Below are positions 1 to 10,587 of a stretch of DNA of 64,000 nt, piece after piece. Location of the stretch: positions 744,001 through 808,000 of the forward strand of contig NZ_CP080095.1 of assembly GCF_019428685.1 (NCBI RefSeq), read 5' to 3'. Under the pieces are notes generated by a model that saw only the letters and a program-made list of their open reading frames with translations, was not told the origin of the DNA and ran no database searches. Positions within the stretch are counted from its first letter, which is position 1; every line of letters begins with the position of its first letter. Source of the stretch: Paraburkholderia edwinii (GTDB lineage: Bacteria > Pseudomonadota > Gammaproteobacteria > Burkholderiales > Burkholderiaceae). The translations under genes and the position numbers were made by a program.

Positions 1-1
1 G

Positions 2-658
2 AGCGAGGGCGGCGCGCAGGCGGGTTTCTTCGACCTGCTCAAGCGCCACGCCGTGCCGCTGCTGCCGAATACGGCCGGCTGCCAGACGGTCGGCGAAGTG
101 ATCACGACCGCGCAGATGGCGCGCGAAGTCTTCGAAACCGACTGGATCAAGCTCGAGCTGATCGGCGACGACTACACGCTGCAGCCCGATCCGGTCGGTC
201 TCATTGAGGCGGCCGCGAAGCTCGTCAAGGACGGCTTCAAGGTGCTGCCGTACTGCACTGAAGACCTCGTGATCGGCCGGCGCCTGCTCGACGCGGGCTG
301 CGAAGCGCTGATGCCGTGGGGCGCGCCGATCGGCACGGGCAAAGGCCTCATCAATCCGTATGGCTTACGCGTGCTGCGTGAGCGGCTCCCCGATGTGCCG
401 CTGATCGTCGATGCGGGGCTCGGCGTGCCGTCGCATGCGAGCCAGGTGATGGAGTGGGGCTTCGATGGCGTGCTGCTGAACACGGCCGTGTCGCAGGCCA
501 CGCATCCTGAGACGATGGCGCGCGCGTTCGCGCTCGGCGTTGAAGCGGGGCGCACTGCGTATCTCGCGGGCCCGATGGCCGAACGTGAAGCCGCGCATGC
601 GAGCACGCCGGTCGTCGGCATGCCCTTCTGGCACCAGGACGGGAGCGCCGCGGCATGA
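2..658 (+). CDS. thiG: Thiazole synthase ThiG, 5' truncated by window edge
   Basis: The reading frame is open from base 2, so the N-terminal part lies outside the window. ThiG condenses 1-deoxy-D-xylulose 5-phosphate with ThiS-thiocarboxylate and an imine donor to make the thiazole phosphate of thiamine. Visible family signatures are PLLPNTAGC near the start, the PYCTED segment, the [12 protein letters not shown] phosphate-binding loop and the [10 protein letters not shown] segment. The Schiff-base lysine would be in the missing part or close to it. The stop overlaps the thiE start by four bases (ATGA), so the two genes are translationally coupled. The identification is firm from the conserved C-terminal motifs. 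Confidence 0.95.
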   Translation, partial: SEGGAQAGFFDLLKRHAVPLLPNTAGCQTVGEVITTAQMAREVFETDWIKLELIGDDYTLQPDPVGLIEAAAKLVKDGFKVLPYCTEDLVIGRRLLDAGCEALMPWGAPIGTGKGLINPYGLRVLRERLPDVPLIVDAGLGVPSHASQVMEWGFDGVLLNTAVSQATHPETMARAFALGVEAGRTAYLAGPMAEREAAHASTPVVGMPFWHQDGSAAA

Positions 659-1770
659 CCGATACGCTGAAGCTGACCGGCCGCGACCTCTTCTGGCCGC
701 CCGCCGATGAATTGACGGAAGCCGCTGAACGGATTCGCGCGCGTCTCGGCGACTGGCCGCCGACGCACGCGCCGTGGCGCATCTGCCTGACCGCGCCCGA
801 TGCGCCGAACGGCGGCGATCTGATCGTGGTCGCCGACGAGCAGCACCAGCATGAGCAACATGGCGAGCAGATCGCGCGCTGGCTCGTGCAAGGCGCGGGC
901 GTGATCGAAGCGGGCAAAAACGGCGCGACGCTGCAACTCGGCGGCGAACGCTACCGGCTCGAAGGACAACTGGCCGAAGACTGGATCGCCGCACTCGCCG
1001 CGTTTCTCGACTGCGGCTTCGATCCGCACGACGCGCTCGTGCTCGCGCTCGCGTGGCGCGATGGCGATGAAAAGCGCGCCGACGACGCGTGGCCGTCCGA
1101 TATCGCGCATTTCCCGCGCGTCGTGGGCTTGCCCGCCGCGCCGTCGCAGCCGTTCGCACCGTGTCCGCACGAGCTTGGCCTGTACCCGGTGTTGCCGACC
1201 GCGGAGTGGGTCGAGCGCGTCGCTGGCTTCGGCGTGAAGACAATCCAGCTGCGCCGCAAATCGGCCGAGCCCGCCGCCGAACTCAAGAGCGAGATCGCGC
1301 GCTCGGTTGCGGCCGGGCGCAAGCACGACGCGCGCGTGTTTATCAACGACCACTGGCAGGCCGCGCTCGAAGCCGGCGCCTACGGCGTCCACCTTGGCCA
1401 GGAAGACGTGCATACCGCCGATCTGCACGCGATCGCGGCAGCCGGCCTGCGCCTCGGCCTGTCGACGCACGGCTACTACGAGATGCTGACCGCGCTGCAT
1501 TTCAGGCCGAGCTACATTGCGCTGGGTGCGGTATTTGCCACCACGACCAAGGTGATGCCGACCGCGCCGCAAGGCCTCTCCCGCCTCGCGCGCTACGTGC
1601 GTCTGCTCGACGGCGTGGTGCCGATCCTCGCGATCGGCGGCATCAGCGCCGACGTGTTGCCGGATGTGCTCTCGACGGGCGTGAAGAGCGCCGCCGTCGT
1701 GCGCGCGGTGACCGAAGCCGCCGACCCCGCAGCCGCTGTCGCATCATTGCAGCGAGATTTCGATAGGTAA
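655..1770 (+). CDS. thiE: Thiamine-phosphate synthase with N-terminal extension
   Basis: The protein has 371 residues. The C-terminal half (about 185-371) is a TIM-barrel ThiE domain that joins HMP-diphosphate and thiazole phosphate. It shows [34 protein letters not shown] and AIGGI, all expected for ThiE. Free-standing ThiE is usually near 210 residues, so the first 180 or so residues are extra. They lack P-loop or kinase motifs I can recognise and end in a stretch containing [18 protein letters not shown]. Such long ThiE proteins are, to my knowledge, usual in Burkholderiales. The ATG overlaps the thiG stop. Confidence 0.9.
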   Translation: MTDTLKLTGRDLFWPPADELTEAAERIRARLGDWPPTHAPWRICLTAPDAPNGGDLIVVADEQHQHEQHGEQIARWLVQGAGVIEAGKNGATLQLGGERYRLEGQLAEDWIAALAAFLDCGFDPHDALVLALAWRDGDEKRADDAWPSDIAHFPRVVGLPAAPSQPFAPCPHELGLYPVLPTAEWVERVAGFGVKTIQLRRKSAEPAAELKSEIARSVAAGRKHDARVFINDHWQAALEAGAYGVHLGQEDVHTADLHAIAAAGLRLGLSTHGYYEMLTALHFRPSYIALGAVFATTTKVMPTAPQGLSRLARYVRLLDGVVPILAIGGISADVLPDVLSTGVKSAAVVRAVTEAADPAAAVASLQRDFDR

Positions 1771-1826
1771 TCGTTAGATTAAGTAAAGGGACAGAATGCG
1801 ACAAGGCAGCGATTCCACGATGGCCC

Positions 1827-1832
1827 TATAAT
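1827..1832 (+). promoter_or_regulatory. Putative -10 element upstream of mlaF
   Basis: A perfect TATAAT lies 30 bases before the mlaF start, in the 91-base gap after thiE, inside the string CCCTATAAT. No convincing -35 hexamer is seen 16-18 bases upstream. The same CCCTATAAT string recurs before the ABC exporter at 6304-6312. The call rests on one hexamer and its position. Confidence 0.4.
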
Positions 1833-1861
1833 TCGGCTTCCGTGTAAAAGGACTGTCAGAG

Positions 1862-2689
1862 TTGCCTTCTTCTCCCGAGACCCTCCTCGAGCTACGCGAC
1901 GTCGATTTCGGTTACAACGACCGGCTCGTACTGTCGAACCTGAATTTGCGCTTCGGGCGCGGTCAGGTTGTGGCGGTGATGGGCGGCTCCGGGTGCGGCA
2001 AGACCACGGTGCTGCGCCTGATCGGCGGCCTCGAGCGCGCCCGGCGCGGCCAGGTGCTGTTCCATGGCGAAGACATCGGCGCGCAGACGCGTGACGGCCT
2101 CTACGCGCTGCGCCGTCGCATGGGCATGCTGTTCCAGTTCGGCGCGCTCTTCACCGATATGTCGGTGTTCGAGAATGTCGCGTTTGCGCTACGCGAGCAC
2201 ACCGATCTCCCCGAAGAATTGATCCGCGACCTCGTGCTGATGAAGCTCAACGCGGTCGGCCTGCGCGGCGCGCGCGATCTGGCGCCGTCGGAAATTTCGG
2301 GCGGCATGGCGCGGCGCGTGGCGCTCGCGCGCGCCATCGCGCTCGACCCCGAACTGATCATGTACGACGAGCCGTTCGCCGGCCTCGACCCGATCTCGCT
2401 CGGCATCACCGCGAATCTGATCCGCACGCTGAACCGCGCGCTCGGTGCGACGTCTATCCTCGTCACGCACGACGTGCCCGAATCGTTCGCGATTGCCGAT
2501 TACGTGTACTTTCTCGCGAACGGCGGCGTGCACGCGCAAGGCACGCCGGACGAACTTCGCGCATCGGCGGACCCGGTCGTGCGGCAGTTTATCGACGGCG
2601 CGCCGGACGGTCCGTTCAAGTTCCACTACGCGGGCAGCACGTCGCTGGCGGCCGATTTCGGCCTTAACGGCAGCGGAGGCCGCTCATGA
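1862..2689 (+). CDS. mlaF: Phospholipid ABC transporter ATP-binding protein MlaF
   Basis: This 275-residue ABC ATPase powers the inner-membrane MlaFEDB complex that moves phospholipids between the inner and outer membrane. Walker A is GGSGCGKTT (residues 41-49), the signature is EISGGMARR, and Walker B is LIMYDEPFAGLDP, followed by the H-loop LVTHDVPE. The start is a TTG, chosen because AAAGGA sits 9 bases upstream and no better start exists. It opens the mla operon and overlaps mlaE by four bases. Confidence 0.93.
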   Translation: MPSSPETLLELRDVDFGYNDRLVLSNLNLRFGRGQVVAVMGGSGCGKTTVLRLIGGLERARRGQVLFHGEDIGAQTRDGLYALRRRMGMLFQFGALFTDMSVFENVAFALREHTDLPEELIRDLVLMKLNAVGLRGARDLAPSEISGGMARRVALARAIALDPELIMYDEPFAGLDPISLGITANLIRTLNRALGATSILVTHDVPESFAIADYVYFLANGGVHAQGTPDELRASADPVVRQFIDGAPDGPFKFHYAGSTSLAADFGLNGSGGRS

Positions 2690-3453
2690 TTTCCGCGATC
2701 GGACGTTCGGTGCTTGGCGGTCTCGGCACCGCGGGCTATGGGGCGCGTATGTTCGTGCGTCTCGTGCTCGAATTTTTTCCGCTGCTGCGCAGACCGCGGC
2801 TTGTCACAAAGCAGATTCATTTTGTCGGTAACTATTCGCTTGTCATCATCGCGGTGTCGGGGCTGTTCGTCGGCTTCGTGCTGGGGCTGCAGGGCTACTA
2901 CACGCTGAACCGCTACGGCTCGGAACAGGCATTGGGTCTGCTCGTCGCGCTGTCGCTCGTGCGCGAACTCGGGCCGGTCGTGACCGCACTGCTGTTCGCC
3001 GGGCGCGCGGGCACGTCGCTGACGGCTGAAATCGGTCTGATGAAGGCTGGCGAGCAGCTCACCGCAATGGAAATGATGGCCGTCGATCCGTTGAAGGTGG
3101 TCGTCGCGCCGCGCATGTGGGCGGGCATTATCTCGATGCCGATCCTCGCCGCGATCTTCAGCGCGGTGGGCATCATCGGCGGTTATGTGGTGGGCGTGCT
3201 GCTGATCGGCGTCGATTCCGGCGCGTTCTGGTCGCAGATGCAGGGCGGCGTCGATGTCTGGCGCGACGTCGGCAACGGCGTGATCAAGAGCATAGTGTTT
3301 GGTTTTGCGGTGACGTTCATCGCGCTTTTCCAGGGCTACGAAGCGAAGCCGACACCCGAAGGCGTGTCGCGCGCAACGACGAAAACCGTCGTCTACGCAT
3401 CGCTTGCGGTACTCGGCCTCGATTTCCTGCTGACCGCACTGATGTTCAGCTAG
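2686..3453 (+). CDS. mlaE: Phospholipid ABC transporter permease MlaE
   Basis: MlaE is the integral-membrane permease of the Mla lipid transporter. The 255-residue product has an amphipathic N-terminus, then hydrophobic segments around residues 50-70, 95-110, 145-170, 195-215 and 235-253. The stretch LVRELGPVVTALLFAGRAGTS is the conserved MlaE/Ycf63 family core. The start overlaps the mlaF stop (ATGA), which supports co-translation of ATPase and permease. Confidence 0.94.
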   Translation: MISAIGRSVLGGLGTAGYGARMFVRLVLEFFPLLRRPRLVTKQIHFVGNYSLVIIAVSGLFVGFVLGLQGYYTLNRYGSEQALGLLVALSLVRELGPVVTALLFAGRAGTSLTAEIGLMKAGEQLTAMEMMAVDPLKVVVAPRMWAGIISMPILAAIFSAVGIIGGYVVGVLLIGVDSGAFWSQMQGGVDVWRDVGNGVIKSIVFGFAVTFIALFQGYEAKPTPEGVSRATTKTVVYASLAVLGLDFLLTALMFS

Positions 3454-3539
3454 GTCCCGCGCGGGTGCGCCGGGAAGCGGCGTGTCGCGCGCGCCCTTCG
3501 GCTGCGCGCCGGCGCGTCAAGATTCACTTTGGGATGACG

Positions 3540-4073
3540 ATGAAAAAGACTGCTCTCGACTTCTGGGTCGGCCTGTTCGTGGTGCTGGGCTTTATTGCGC
3601 TGCTGTTTCTCGCGCTGAAAGCCGGCAACATGAGCTCGCTGTCGTTCCAGGCAACCTACCCGGTCAAGCTCAAATTCGACAACATCGGCGGCCTGAAGCC
3701 GCGCGCGCCGGTAAAGAGCGCGGGCGTGACGGTCGGCCGCGTGGCGTCGATCGCTTTCGACAGCAATACGTACCAGGCGCTCGTCACGATCGATATCGAC
3801 AAGCAATACGAGTTTCCGAAAGACAGCTCCGCGAAAATTCTGACGTCGGGGCTTCTCGGTGAGCAATACATCGGGCTCGAGCCGGGCGGCGACACGGACA
3901 TGCTGAAGGCCGGCGACACGATTGCGATGACGCAATCGGCCATCGTGCTTGAAAACCTGATTGGACAATTCCTGTACAGCAAGGCCGCCGATGCGGGCGG
4001 AGCCAAGCCGGCGACGCCCGCCGCACCGGCGCCTGCCGCGCCGGCTCAACCCGCTTCGGGCGCGGCCCAATAA
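3540..4073 (+). CDS. mlaD: Phospholipid-binding MCE protein MlaD
   Basis: MlaD is the MCE-domain subunit that forms a hexameric ring on the periplasmic face of MlaFE. The 177-residue product begins MKKTALDFWVGLFVVLG, a single N-terminal membrane anchor. An MCE domain follows at about 38-118, with the typical F-D-N-I-G-G-L-K, SAGVTVGRV and LTSGLLGEQYIGLEPGG segments. The C-terminus is a Pro/Ala-rich tail. An ATG two codons upstream (3534) is also possible; I prefer 3540 because GGGATGA precedes it. A gap of 86 bases follows mlaE. Confidence 0.92.
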   Translation: MKKTALDFWVGLFVVLGFIALLFLALKAGNMSSLSFQATYPVKLKFDNIGGLKPRAPVKSAGVTVGRVASIAFDSNTYQALVTIDIDKQYEFPKDSSAKILTSGLLGEQYIGLEPGGDTDMLKAGDTIAMTQSAIVLENLIGQFLYSKAADAGGAKPATPAAPAPAAPAQPASGAAQ

Positions 4074-4084
4074 GGAGAACAAGA

Positions 4085-5056
4085 TTGCAATTGCAGATCA
4101 AACCCCAGCGCGCTGCGGCGATCGCCGTTGCCGTAGCGGCTCTCGCCGGCTGCTCGACCGTTCAGACGCCGAGCAAGCAGGATCCCTGGGAAGGCTTGAA
4201 CCGCACCGTATTCACGTTCAACGATAAGGTCGACCAGTACGCGCTGAAGCCGGTTGCGCAGGGCTACGTGAAGATCACGCCGCAACCGGTGCGCGACAGC
4301 GTGACGAACTTCTTCTCGAACATCGGCGATGTCTATATCGCGGCGAACAACCTGCTGCAGCTGAAGATTGCCGATGGCGTCGGCGACATCATGCGGATCG
4401 TGATCAACACGGTGTTCGGTGTCGGCGGTCTGTTCGACGTGGCGACCCTCGCAAAGCTGCCGAAGCACGACAACGACCTCGGCCTCACGCTCGGCTACTA
4501 CGGCATTCCGTCGGGCCCCTATCTCGTGCTGCCGCTGTTCGGACCGAGCACGGTGCGCGACGCGGCCGGCTACGTCGGCAACTACTTCGCGAATCCGATC
4601 TCGTATATCGACTCGGACGCGATCAGCTGGAGCCTGTGGGGCGTGCAGCTCGTCAACACGCGGGCGAACCTGCTGAATGCGAGCGACGTGCTCGAAGGCG
4701 CCGCGCTCGACAAGTACTCGTTCGTGCGCAATGCCTATCTGCAGCGGCGCCAGTATCTGCTGACGGGCGGCGCGAATGGCGCGTTGCCGAACTACGGCGA
4801 CGGCGCGGCGCTGCCGAATTACGATCAGGATGGCGCCGGGGCCGCTGGTGCCGCGGGCGCGATGCCGGGTGGCGGGGCGGTTCCTGCCGCGCCGGCGTCG
4901 TCGGCGGCGCCGGGCGCGCAGCCTGCGCCGCAAGGCACATCGGGCACGTCACCTGCTGAAGGTGCTTCTCCTGCCTCCGGCACGCCGTCGATCGATACGG
5001 TGCCGGGCGGTCAGGTCGTTCCGCCGGGGCGCTATCCGTCACTGCGGTTACGCTAA
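4085..5056 (+). CDS. mlaA: Outer-membrane lipoprotein MlaA (VacJ)
   Basis: MlaA removes mislocalised phospholipids from the outer leaflet and hands them to MlaC. The 323-residue product has a lipoprotein signal with lipobox LAGC (Cys23). The VacJ core then includes DPWEGLNRTVFTFND, TVFGVGGLFDVAT, LGYYGIPSGPYLVLPLFGPS and RDAAGYVGNYF. After about residue 245 it turns into a low-complexity Ala/Pro/Gly tail of nearly 80 residues, longer than in E. coli VacJ. The start is TTG with AAGGAGA about 7 bases upstream. Unlike E. coli, mlaA sits inside the mlaFEDCB operon, a common beta-proteobacterial arrangement. Confidence 0.93.
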   Translation: MQLQIKPQRAAAIAVAVAALAGCSTVQTPSKQDPWEGLNRTVFTFNDKVDQYALKPVAQGYVKITPQPVRDSVTNFFSNIGDVYIAANNLLQLKIADGVGDIMRIVINTVFGVGGLFDVATLAKLPKHDNDLGLTLGYYGIPSGPYLVLPLFGPSTVRDAAGYVGNYFANPISYIDSDAISWSLWGVQLVNTRANLLNASDVLEGAALDKYSFVRNAYLQRRQYLLTGGANGALPNYGDGAALPNYDQDGAGAAGAAGAMPGGGAVPAAPASSAAPGAQPAPQGTSGTSPAEGASPASGTPSIDTVPGGQVVPPGRYPSLRLR

Positions 5057-5180
5057 GCCGAAACCTTGCGAGCGCTCGTAACACCGGGATACAACTCTCG
5101 CAAGTTTCGGATGGTTTACGATAGAACTCGCGTGATATCGTGAGTTCGAAGTTAGCGTTCTTCTTTTTGCAGGGCTTGAA

Positions 5181-5810
5181 ATGAAAAAATTCTTCTTGAT
5201 CCCGTTTTTCGTAGCATTGTTTGCGTTCGGTAGTGCGGTGTCGGCGCAGACCGTCGACACGAACTCGCCGGACAGCATGGTGAAGACCGTCACGCAGCAG
5301 GTTATCGACACGATCCGTTCGGACAAGTCGATCCAGCAAGGCGATATCAACCGGATCACGCAGCTCGTCAACGACAAGATCCTGCCGTACATCGATTTCC
5401 GCCGCACCACGCAACTGGCGATGGGCCGCAGCTGGCGTACGGCTACGCCGCAGCAGCAGGAGCAGGTCGTCGAGCAGTTCAAGATGCTGCTGATCCGCAC
5501 GTACGCGGGCGCACTCGCGCAGGTGCGCAACCAGGAAATCCAGTACAAGCCGTTCCGCGCGAACCCGGATGACACCGACGTTGTCGTGCGCTCGACGGTG
5601 ATGAACAACGGCCAGCCGATCGAGCTCGACTATCGCCTGTACAAGACGCCGCAAGGCTGGCGCGTGTATGACATCAACGTGCTCGGCGCGTGGCTGATCC
5701 AGGCGTACCAGCAGCAGTTCCAGGAGCAGATCCAGCAGCACGGCGTCGACGGGCTGATCCAGTTCCTTACGCAGCGCAACCAGCAACTCGCGGCGGGCAA
5801 GCAGTCGTGA
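5181..5810 (+). CDS. mlaC: Periplasmic phospholipid shuttle MlaC
   Basis: MlaC carries phospholipid across the periplasm between MlaA and MlaFEDB. The 209-residue product starts with a Sec signal peptide (MKKFFLIPFFVALFAFG, cleavage probably after SAVSAQ). The ABC_toluene/Ttg2D fold follows, recognisable from ILPYIDFRRTTQLAMGR, VEQFKMLLIRTYAGAL and GQPIELDYRLYKTPQGWRVYDINVLG. The C-terminus is Gln-rich. A 124-base gap separates it from mlaA, and it shares a 4-base overlap with mlaB. Confidence 0.93.
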   Translation: MKKFFLIPFFVALFAFGSAVSAQTVDTNSPDSMVKTVTQQVIDTIRSDKSIQQGDINRITQLVNDKILPYIDFRRTTQLAMGRSWRTATPQQQEQVVEQFKMLLIRTYAGALAQVRNQEIQYKPFRANPDDTDVVVRSTVMNNGQPIELDYRLYKTPQGWRVYDINVLGAWLIQAYQQQFQEQIQQHGVDGLIQFLTQRNQQLAAGKQS

Positions 5811-6184
5811 ACGACACGCCACAACAAGCCGATGTCGCGGGTGGCATAGCCCGCGGCGTCAGCGGTGTCGCCGGCAACCCGGCTGATCAATTCGCGACCG
5901 GCCCGGCGCTGACCCACGCGAGCGCAACAGAAGCGCTCGCGGCCGGTCTTGCCCGCATCGCGGGCGGCGCGCGCGGCGTCGATTGCGCGCCGCTCAAGCA
6001 GTTCGATTCATCCGCGCTTGCGGTGCTGCTTGCGTGGCAGCGCGCCGCGAACGCGCGCGGCGCGGCACTCGAAATCGTCAATCTCCCCGCCGGGCTTGCG
6101 AGTCTTGCGCAGGCCTATGGCGTCGACACGCTGCTGTCGGCGCGACATTTACGCTCAGTCGATACCGAGCGCTCGCCTTCGTGA
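5807..6184 (+). CDS. mlaB: STAS-domain protein MlaB
   Basis: This 125-residue protein is the likely MlaB, the cytoplasmic STAS subunit that stabilises and regulates MlaF. I chose the GTG at 5807, which overlaps the mlaC stop (GTGA). The C-terminal 90 residues have the STAS pattern: a predicted strand, DCAPLKQFDSSALAVLLAW with the conserved D-S-S turn, then a strand and an amphipathic helix. The first 35 residues are low complexity. The domain is divergent, so the assignment leans on its position after mlaC. Confidence 0.82.
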   Translation: MNDTPQQADVAGGIARGVSGVAGNPADQFATGPALTHASATEALAAGLARIAGGARGVDCAPLKQFDSSALAVLLAWQRAANARGAALEIVNLPAGLASLAQAYGVDTLLSARHLRSVDTERSPS

Positions 6185-6306
6185 CGCGCGGCTGAAACCG
6201 GCAGGCCGGACTTCAACGCAGCGCGATTCACCCAGCCTGGTGCAGGCTCTGCGCTACCAGGTTTTGCCCCCGCATTTCACCTGCGGATTGCTCGCGCGGT
6301 TTGCCC

Positions 6307-6312
6307 TATAAT
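6307..6312 (+). promoter_or_regulatory. Putative -10 element before the ABC exporter pair
   Basis: TATAAT occurs in the 244-base gap between mlaB and the next ABC gene, embedded in TTTGCCCTATAATCAAACG, and lies 117 bases before the chosen start. The only nearby -35-like hexamer (TTGCTC at 6288) is too close at 13 bases. A transcript starting here would have a leader of about 110 bases. Confidence 0.4.
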
Positions 6313-6428
6313 CAAACGTTTTTTGGGGCAAGCAACCGGCCCCAATTCCGCTCGTTGCATATTCAGTTGCATCCTTTCTCGTGCGCACTGCGCACTTTTC
6401 AGTCGCCGCGATCCGTCGGCGCATAGTC

Positions 6429-7355
6429 ATGCCAGCCATAGAATTCCGTAACGTCAAGAAGCGCTACAAAAGTCTGCAAGCGCTCAAAGGCGTAAGTCTG
6501 ACGGTTGAAGAAGGCGAGTTCTTCGGGCTGCTCGGCCCGAACGGCGCGGGCAAGACGACGCTCATCAGCATCCTCGCGGGTCTCGCGCGCGCCGACGAAG
6601 GCAGTGTCGCGGTGCGCGGCCATGACGTCGTCGCCGATTTCCGTGAGGCGCGCCGCGCGCTCGGCGTCGTGCCGCAAGAACTGGTGTTCGATCCGTTTTT
6701 CACCGTGCGCGAAACTTTGCGCATCCAGTCCGGCTACTTCGGTCTGCGTCACAACGACGACTGGATCGACGAAGTGATGGCCAATCTCGACCTCACCGAA
6801 AAAGCCGATGCGAATATGCGCGCGCTGTCGGGCGGCATGAAGCGCCGCGTGCTCGTCGCGCAGGCGCTCGTGCACCGGCCGCCCGTCATCGTGCTCGACG
6901 AGCCGACCGCGGGCGTCGACGTCGAATTGCGCCAGACGCTGTGGAAATTCATCTCGCGCCTGAACCGCGAAGGCCACACGATCGTGCTGACCACGCACTA
7001 CCTCGAGGAAGCCGAATCGCTGTGCGACCGCATTGCGATGCTGCGGCGTGGCGAAGTCGTCGCGCTCGAGCGCACGAGCGAACTGCTGCAACGCTTCGCG
7101 GGCCTGCAGCTGTTCGTGCGCTTCGCGCAGGGCGTGCTGCCGGCCGAACTGCGCGCGCTCGAAATCGACTCGGGCGCGGTCGACGCGCGCGAACATTCGC
7201 TGCGCCTGTCGACCTACGACGACGTCGAGCGGATTCTTTCGCAGTGCCGCGCGGCGGGCTGTACATTCGATGAAATCGAGGTGCGCAAGGCGGACCTCGA
7301 AGACGTGTTCGTCCAGGTGATGAACGCACCCGAAGTGGTCGAGGGGCTTGCATGA
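6429..7355 (+). CDS. ABC-2 type exporter, ATP-binding subunit
   Basis: The 308-residue ATPase belongs to the multidrug/NodI-like ABC-2 family. Walker A is GPNGAGKTT, the Q-loop region is VPQELVFDPFF, the signature is LSGGMKRR, and Walker B is VIVLDEPTAGVD, followed by TTHYLEEAE. The last 80 residues form the regulatory extension usual in this family. The start was placed at the ATG before PAIEFRNV, where homology to ABC domains begins. It overlaps the permease gene by four bases. The substrate cannot be told from sequence; the position between mla and bolA/murA suggests envelope-related export. Confidence 0.85.
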   Translation: MPAIEFRNVKKRYKSLQALKGVSLTVEEGEFFGLLGPNGAGKTTLISILAGLARADEGSVAVRGHDVVADFREARRALGVVPQELVFDPFFTVRETLRIQSGYFGLRHNDDWIDEVMANLDLTEKADANMRALSGGMKRRVLVAQALVHRPPVIVLDEPTAGVDVELRQTLWKFISRLNREGHTIVLTTHYLEEAESLCDRIAMLRRGEVVALERTSELLQRFAGLQLFVRFAQGVLPAELRALEIDSGAVDAREHSLRLSTYDDVERILSQCRAAGCTFDEIEVRKADLEDVFVQVMNAPEVVEGLA

Positions 7356-8107
7356 GCGGGTTTCGTACGCTGTTCTACAAGGAGCTTTTGCGGTTCTGGA
7401 AGGTGTCGTTCCAGACGGTGCTCGCGCCGATCGTCACCGCGCTGCTTTATCTGATGATCTTCGGCCATGCGCTGCGCGATCATGTGCAGGTGTATAGCGG
7501 AGTCGGCTACACGAGCTTCCTGATCCCCGGTCTCGTGATGATGAGCGTGTTGCAGAATGCATTCGCGAACAGTTCGTCGTCGCTGATTCAATCGAAGATC
7601 ACCGGCAATCTCGTGTTCGTGCTGTTGCCGCCGCTGTCGCACTGGGAAATGTACGGCGCTTATGTGCTTGCTTCGGTCACGCGCGGTCTCGCGGTCGGCT
7701 TCGGCGTATTTATCGTGACGATCTGGTTCATTCCGGTCAGCTTCACCGCGCCGCTCTTCATCATTCTGTTTGCCGTGCTCGGGTCCGCGATTCTCGGCAC
7801 GCTCGGCGTGGTGGCCGGCATCTGGGCCGAGAAGTTCGACCAGCTCGCCGCGTTCCAGAACTTCATTATCGTGCCGCTCACGTTCCTGTCGGGCGTGTTC
7901 TATTCGACGCATACGCTGCCGCCGGGCTGGCGCGAGGTGTCGCGGCTCAATCCGTTCTTCTACATGATCGACGGCTTTCGCTACGGTTTTTTCGGCCAGT
8001 CGGATATCAATCCGCTCGTGAGCCTTGCGATCGTCGCCGCCTTTTTCGTGGTGCTGGCTGTGCTCGCGATGCGTCTGCTTGCAAGCGGCTACAAACTGCG
8101 TCACTAG
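7352..8107 (+). CDS. ABC-2 type exporter, permease subunit
   Basis: This 251-residue membrane protein of the ABC-2/NodJ class pairs with the preceding ATPase. It has six hydrophobic segments, roughly at residues 22-42, 55-75, 105-130, 135-160, 168-185 and 222-245. The family segment FQNFIIVPLTFLSGVFYS precedes the last helix, and NPFFYMIDGFRYGFFG follows it. The ATG overlaps the ATPase stop (ATGA). Confidence 0.87.
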   Translation: MSGFRTLFYKELLRFWKVSFQTVLAPIVTALLYLMIFGHALRDHVQVYSGVGYTSFLIPGLVMMSVLQNAFANSSSSLIQSKITGNLVFVLLPPLSHWEMYGAYVLASVTRGLAVGFGVFIVTIWFIPVSFTAPLFIILFAVLGSAILGTLGVVAGIWAEKFDQLAAFQNFIIVPLTFLSGVFYSTHTLPPGWREVSRLNPFFYMIDGFRYGFFGQSDINPLVSLAIVAAFFVVLAVLAMRLLASGYKLRH

Positions 8108-8153
8108 CCGGCTCAGTTGCCAGCTCAGTTGCCAAGTTACCCAGGAGCGTCCC

Positions 8154-8393
8154 ATGTTACCGACTCCCGAACAGATCAAAACCTACATCTCGGCAGGCCT
8201 GCCGTGCGAGCATCTCGAAGTCGAGGGCGACGGCCAGCATTTTTTCGCGACCATTGTTTCGCCGAGCTTCGAAGGCAAGCGGCTGATCCAGCGGCATCAG
8301 CTCGTCTATGCGGCGCTCGGCGATCGCATGCGCGAAGAAATCCACGCTCTCAGCATGAAAACATTGACGCCTGCCGAGTGGCAGAGCGCGTAA
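8154..8393 (+). CDS. BolA/IbaG family protein
   Basis: The 79-residue product carries the BolA fold: a helix, CEHLEVEGDGQHFFATIVSP, then the conserved FEGKRLIQRHQLVYAAL and a C-terminal helix. BolA-family proteins bind monothiol glutaredoxins and [2Fe-2S] clusters. The variant encoded next to mla and murA in gamma-proteobacteria is IbaG/YrbA, and the same context holds here, so it is probably the IbaG ortholog. CCAGGAG lies about 8 bases before the ATG. Confidence 0.85.
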   Translation: MLPTPEQIKTYISAGLPCEHLEVEGDGQHFFATIVSPSFEGKRLIQRHQLVYAALGDRMREEIHALSMKTLTPAEWQSA

Positions 8394-10486
<2,093 letters not shown>

Positions 10487-10587
10487 TATGAGGACGCTCG
10501 GGCGGCGCAGCGATGCCTCGCGAAGCGCATAGCCAGTTGCGAGGCAAAGCAAACCCGCCCGCGCGTATTACCGAAACGGATACCAGC

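Noticed and set aside
172..1572. A long open frame (466 codons) on the minus strand opposite thiG-thiE
   Set aside because: Its product is Arg/Ala-rich with no recognisable family, and it lies fully antisense to two well-supported genes. This is the usual GC-rich shadow frame.
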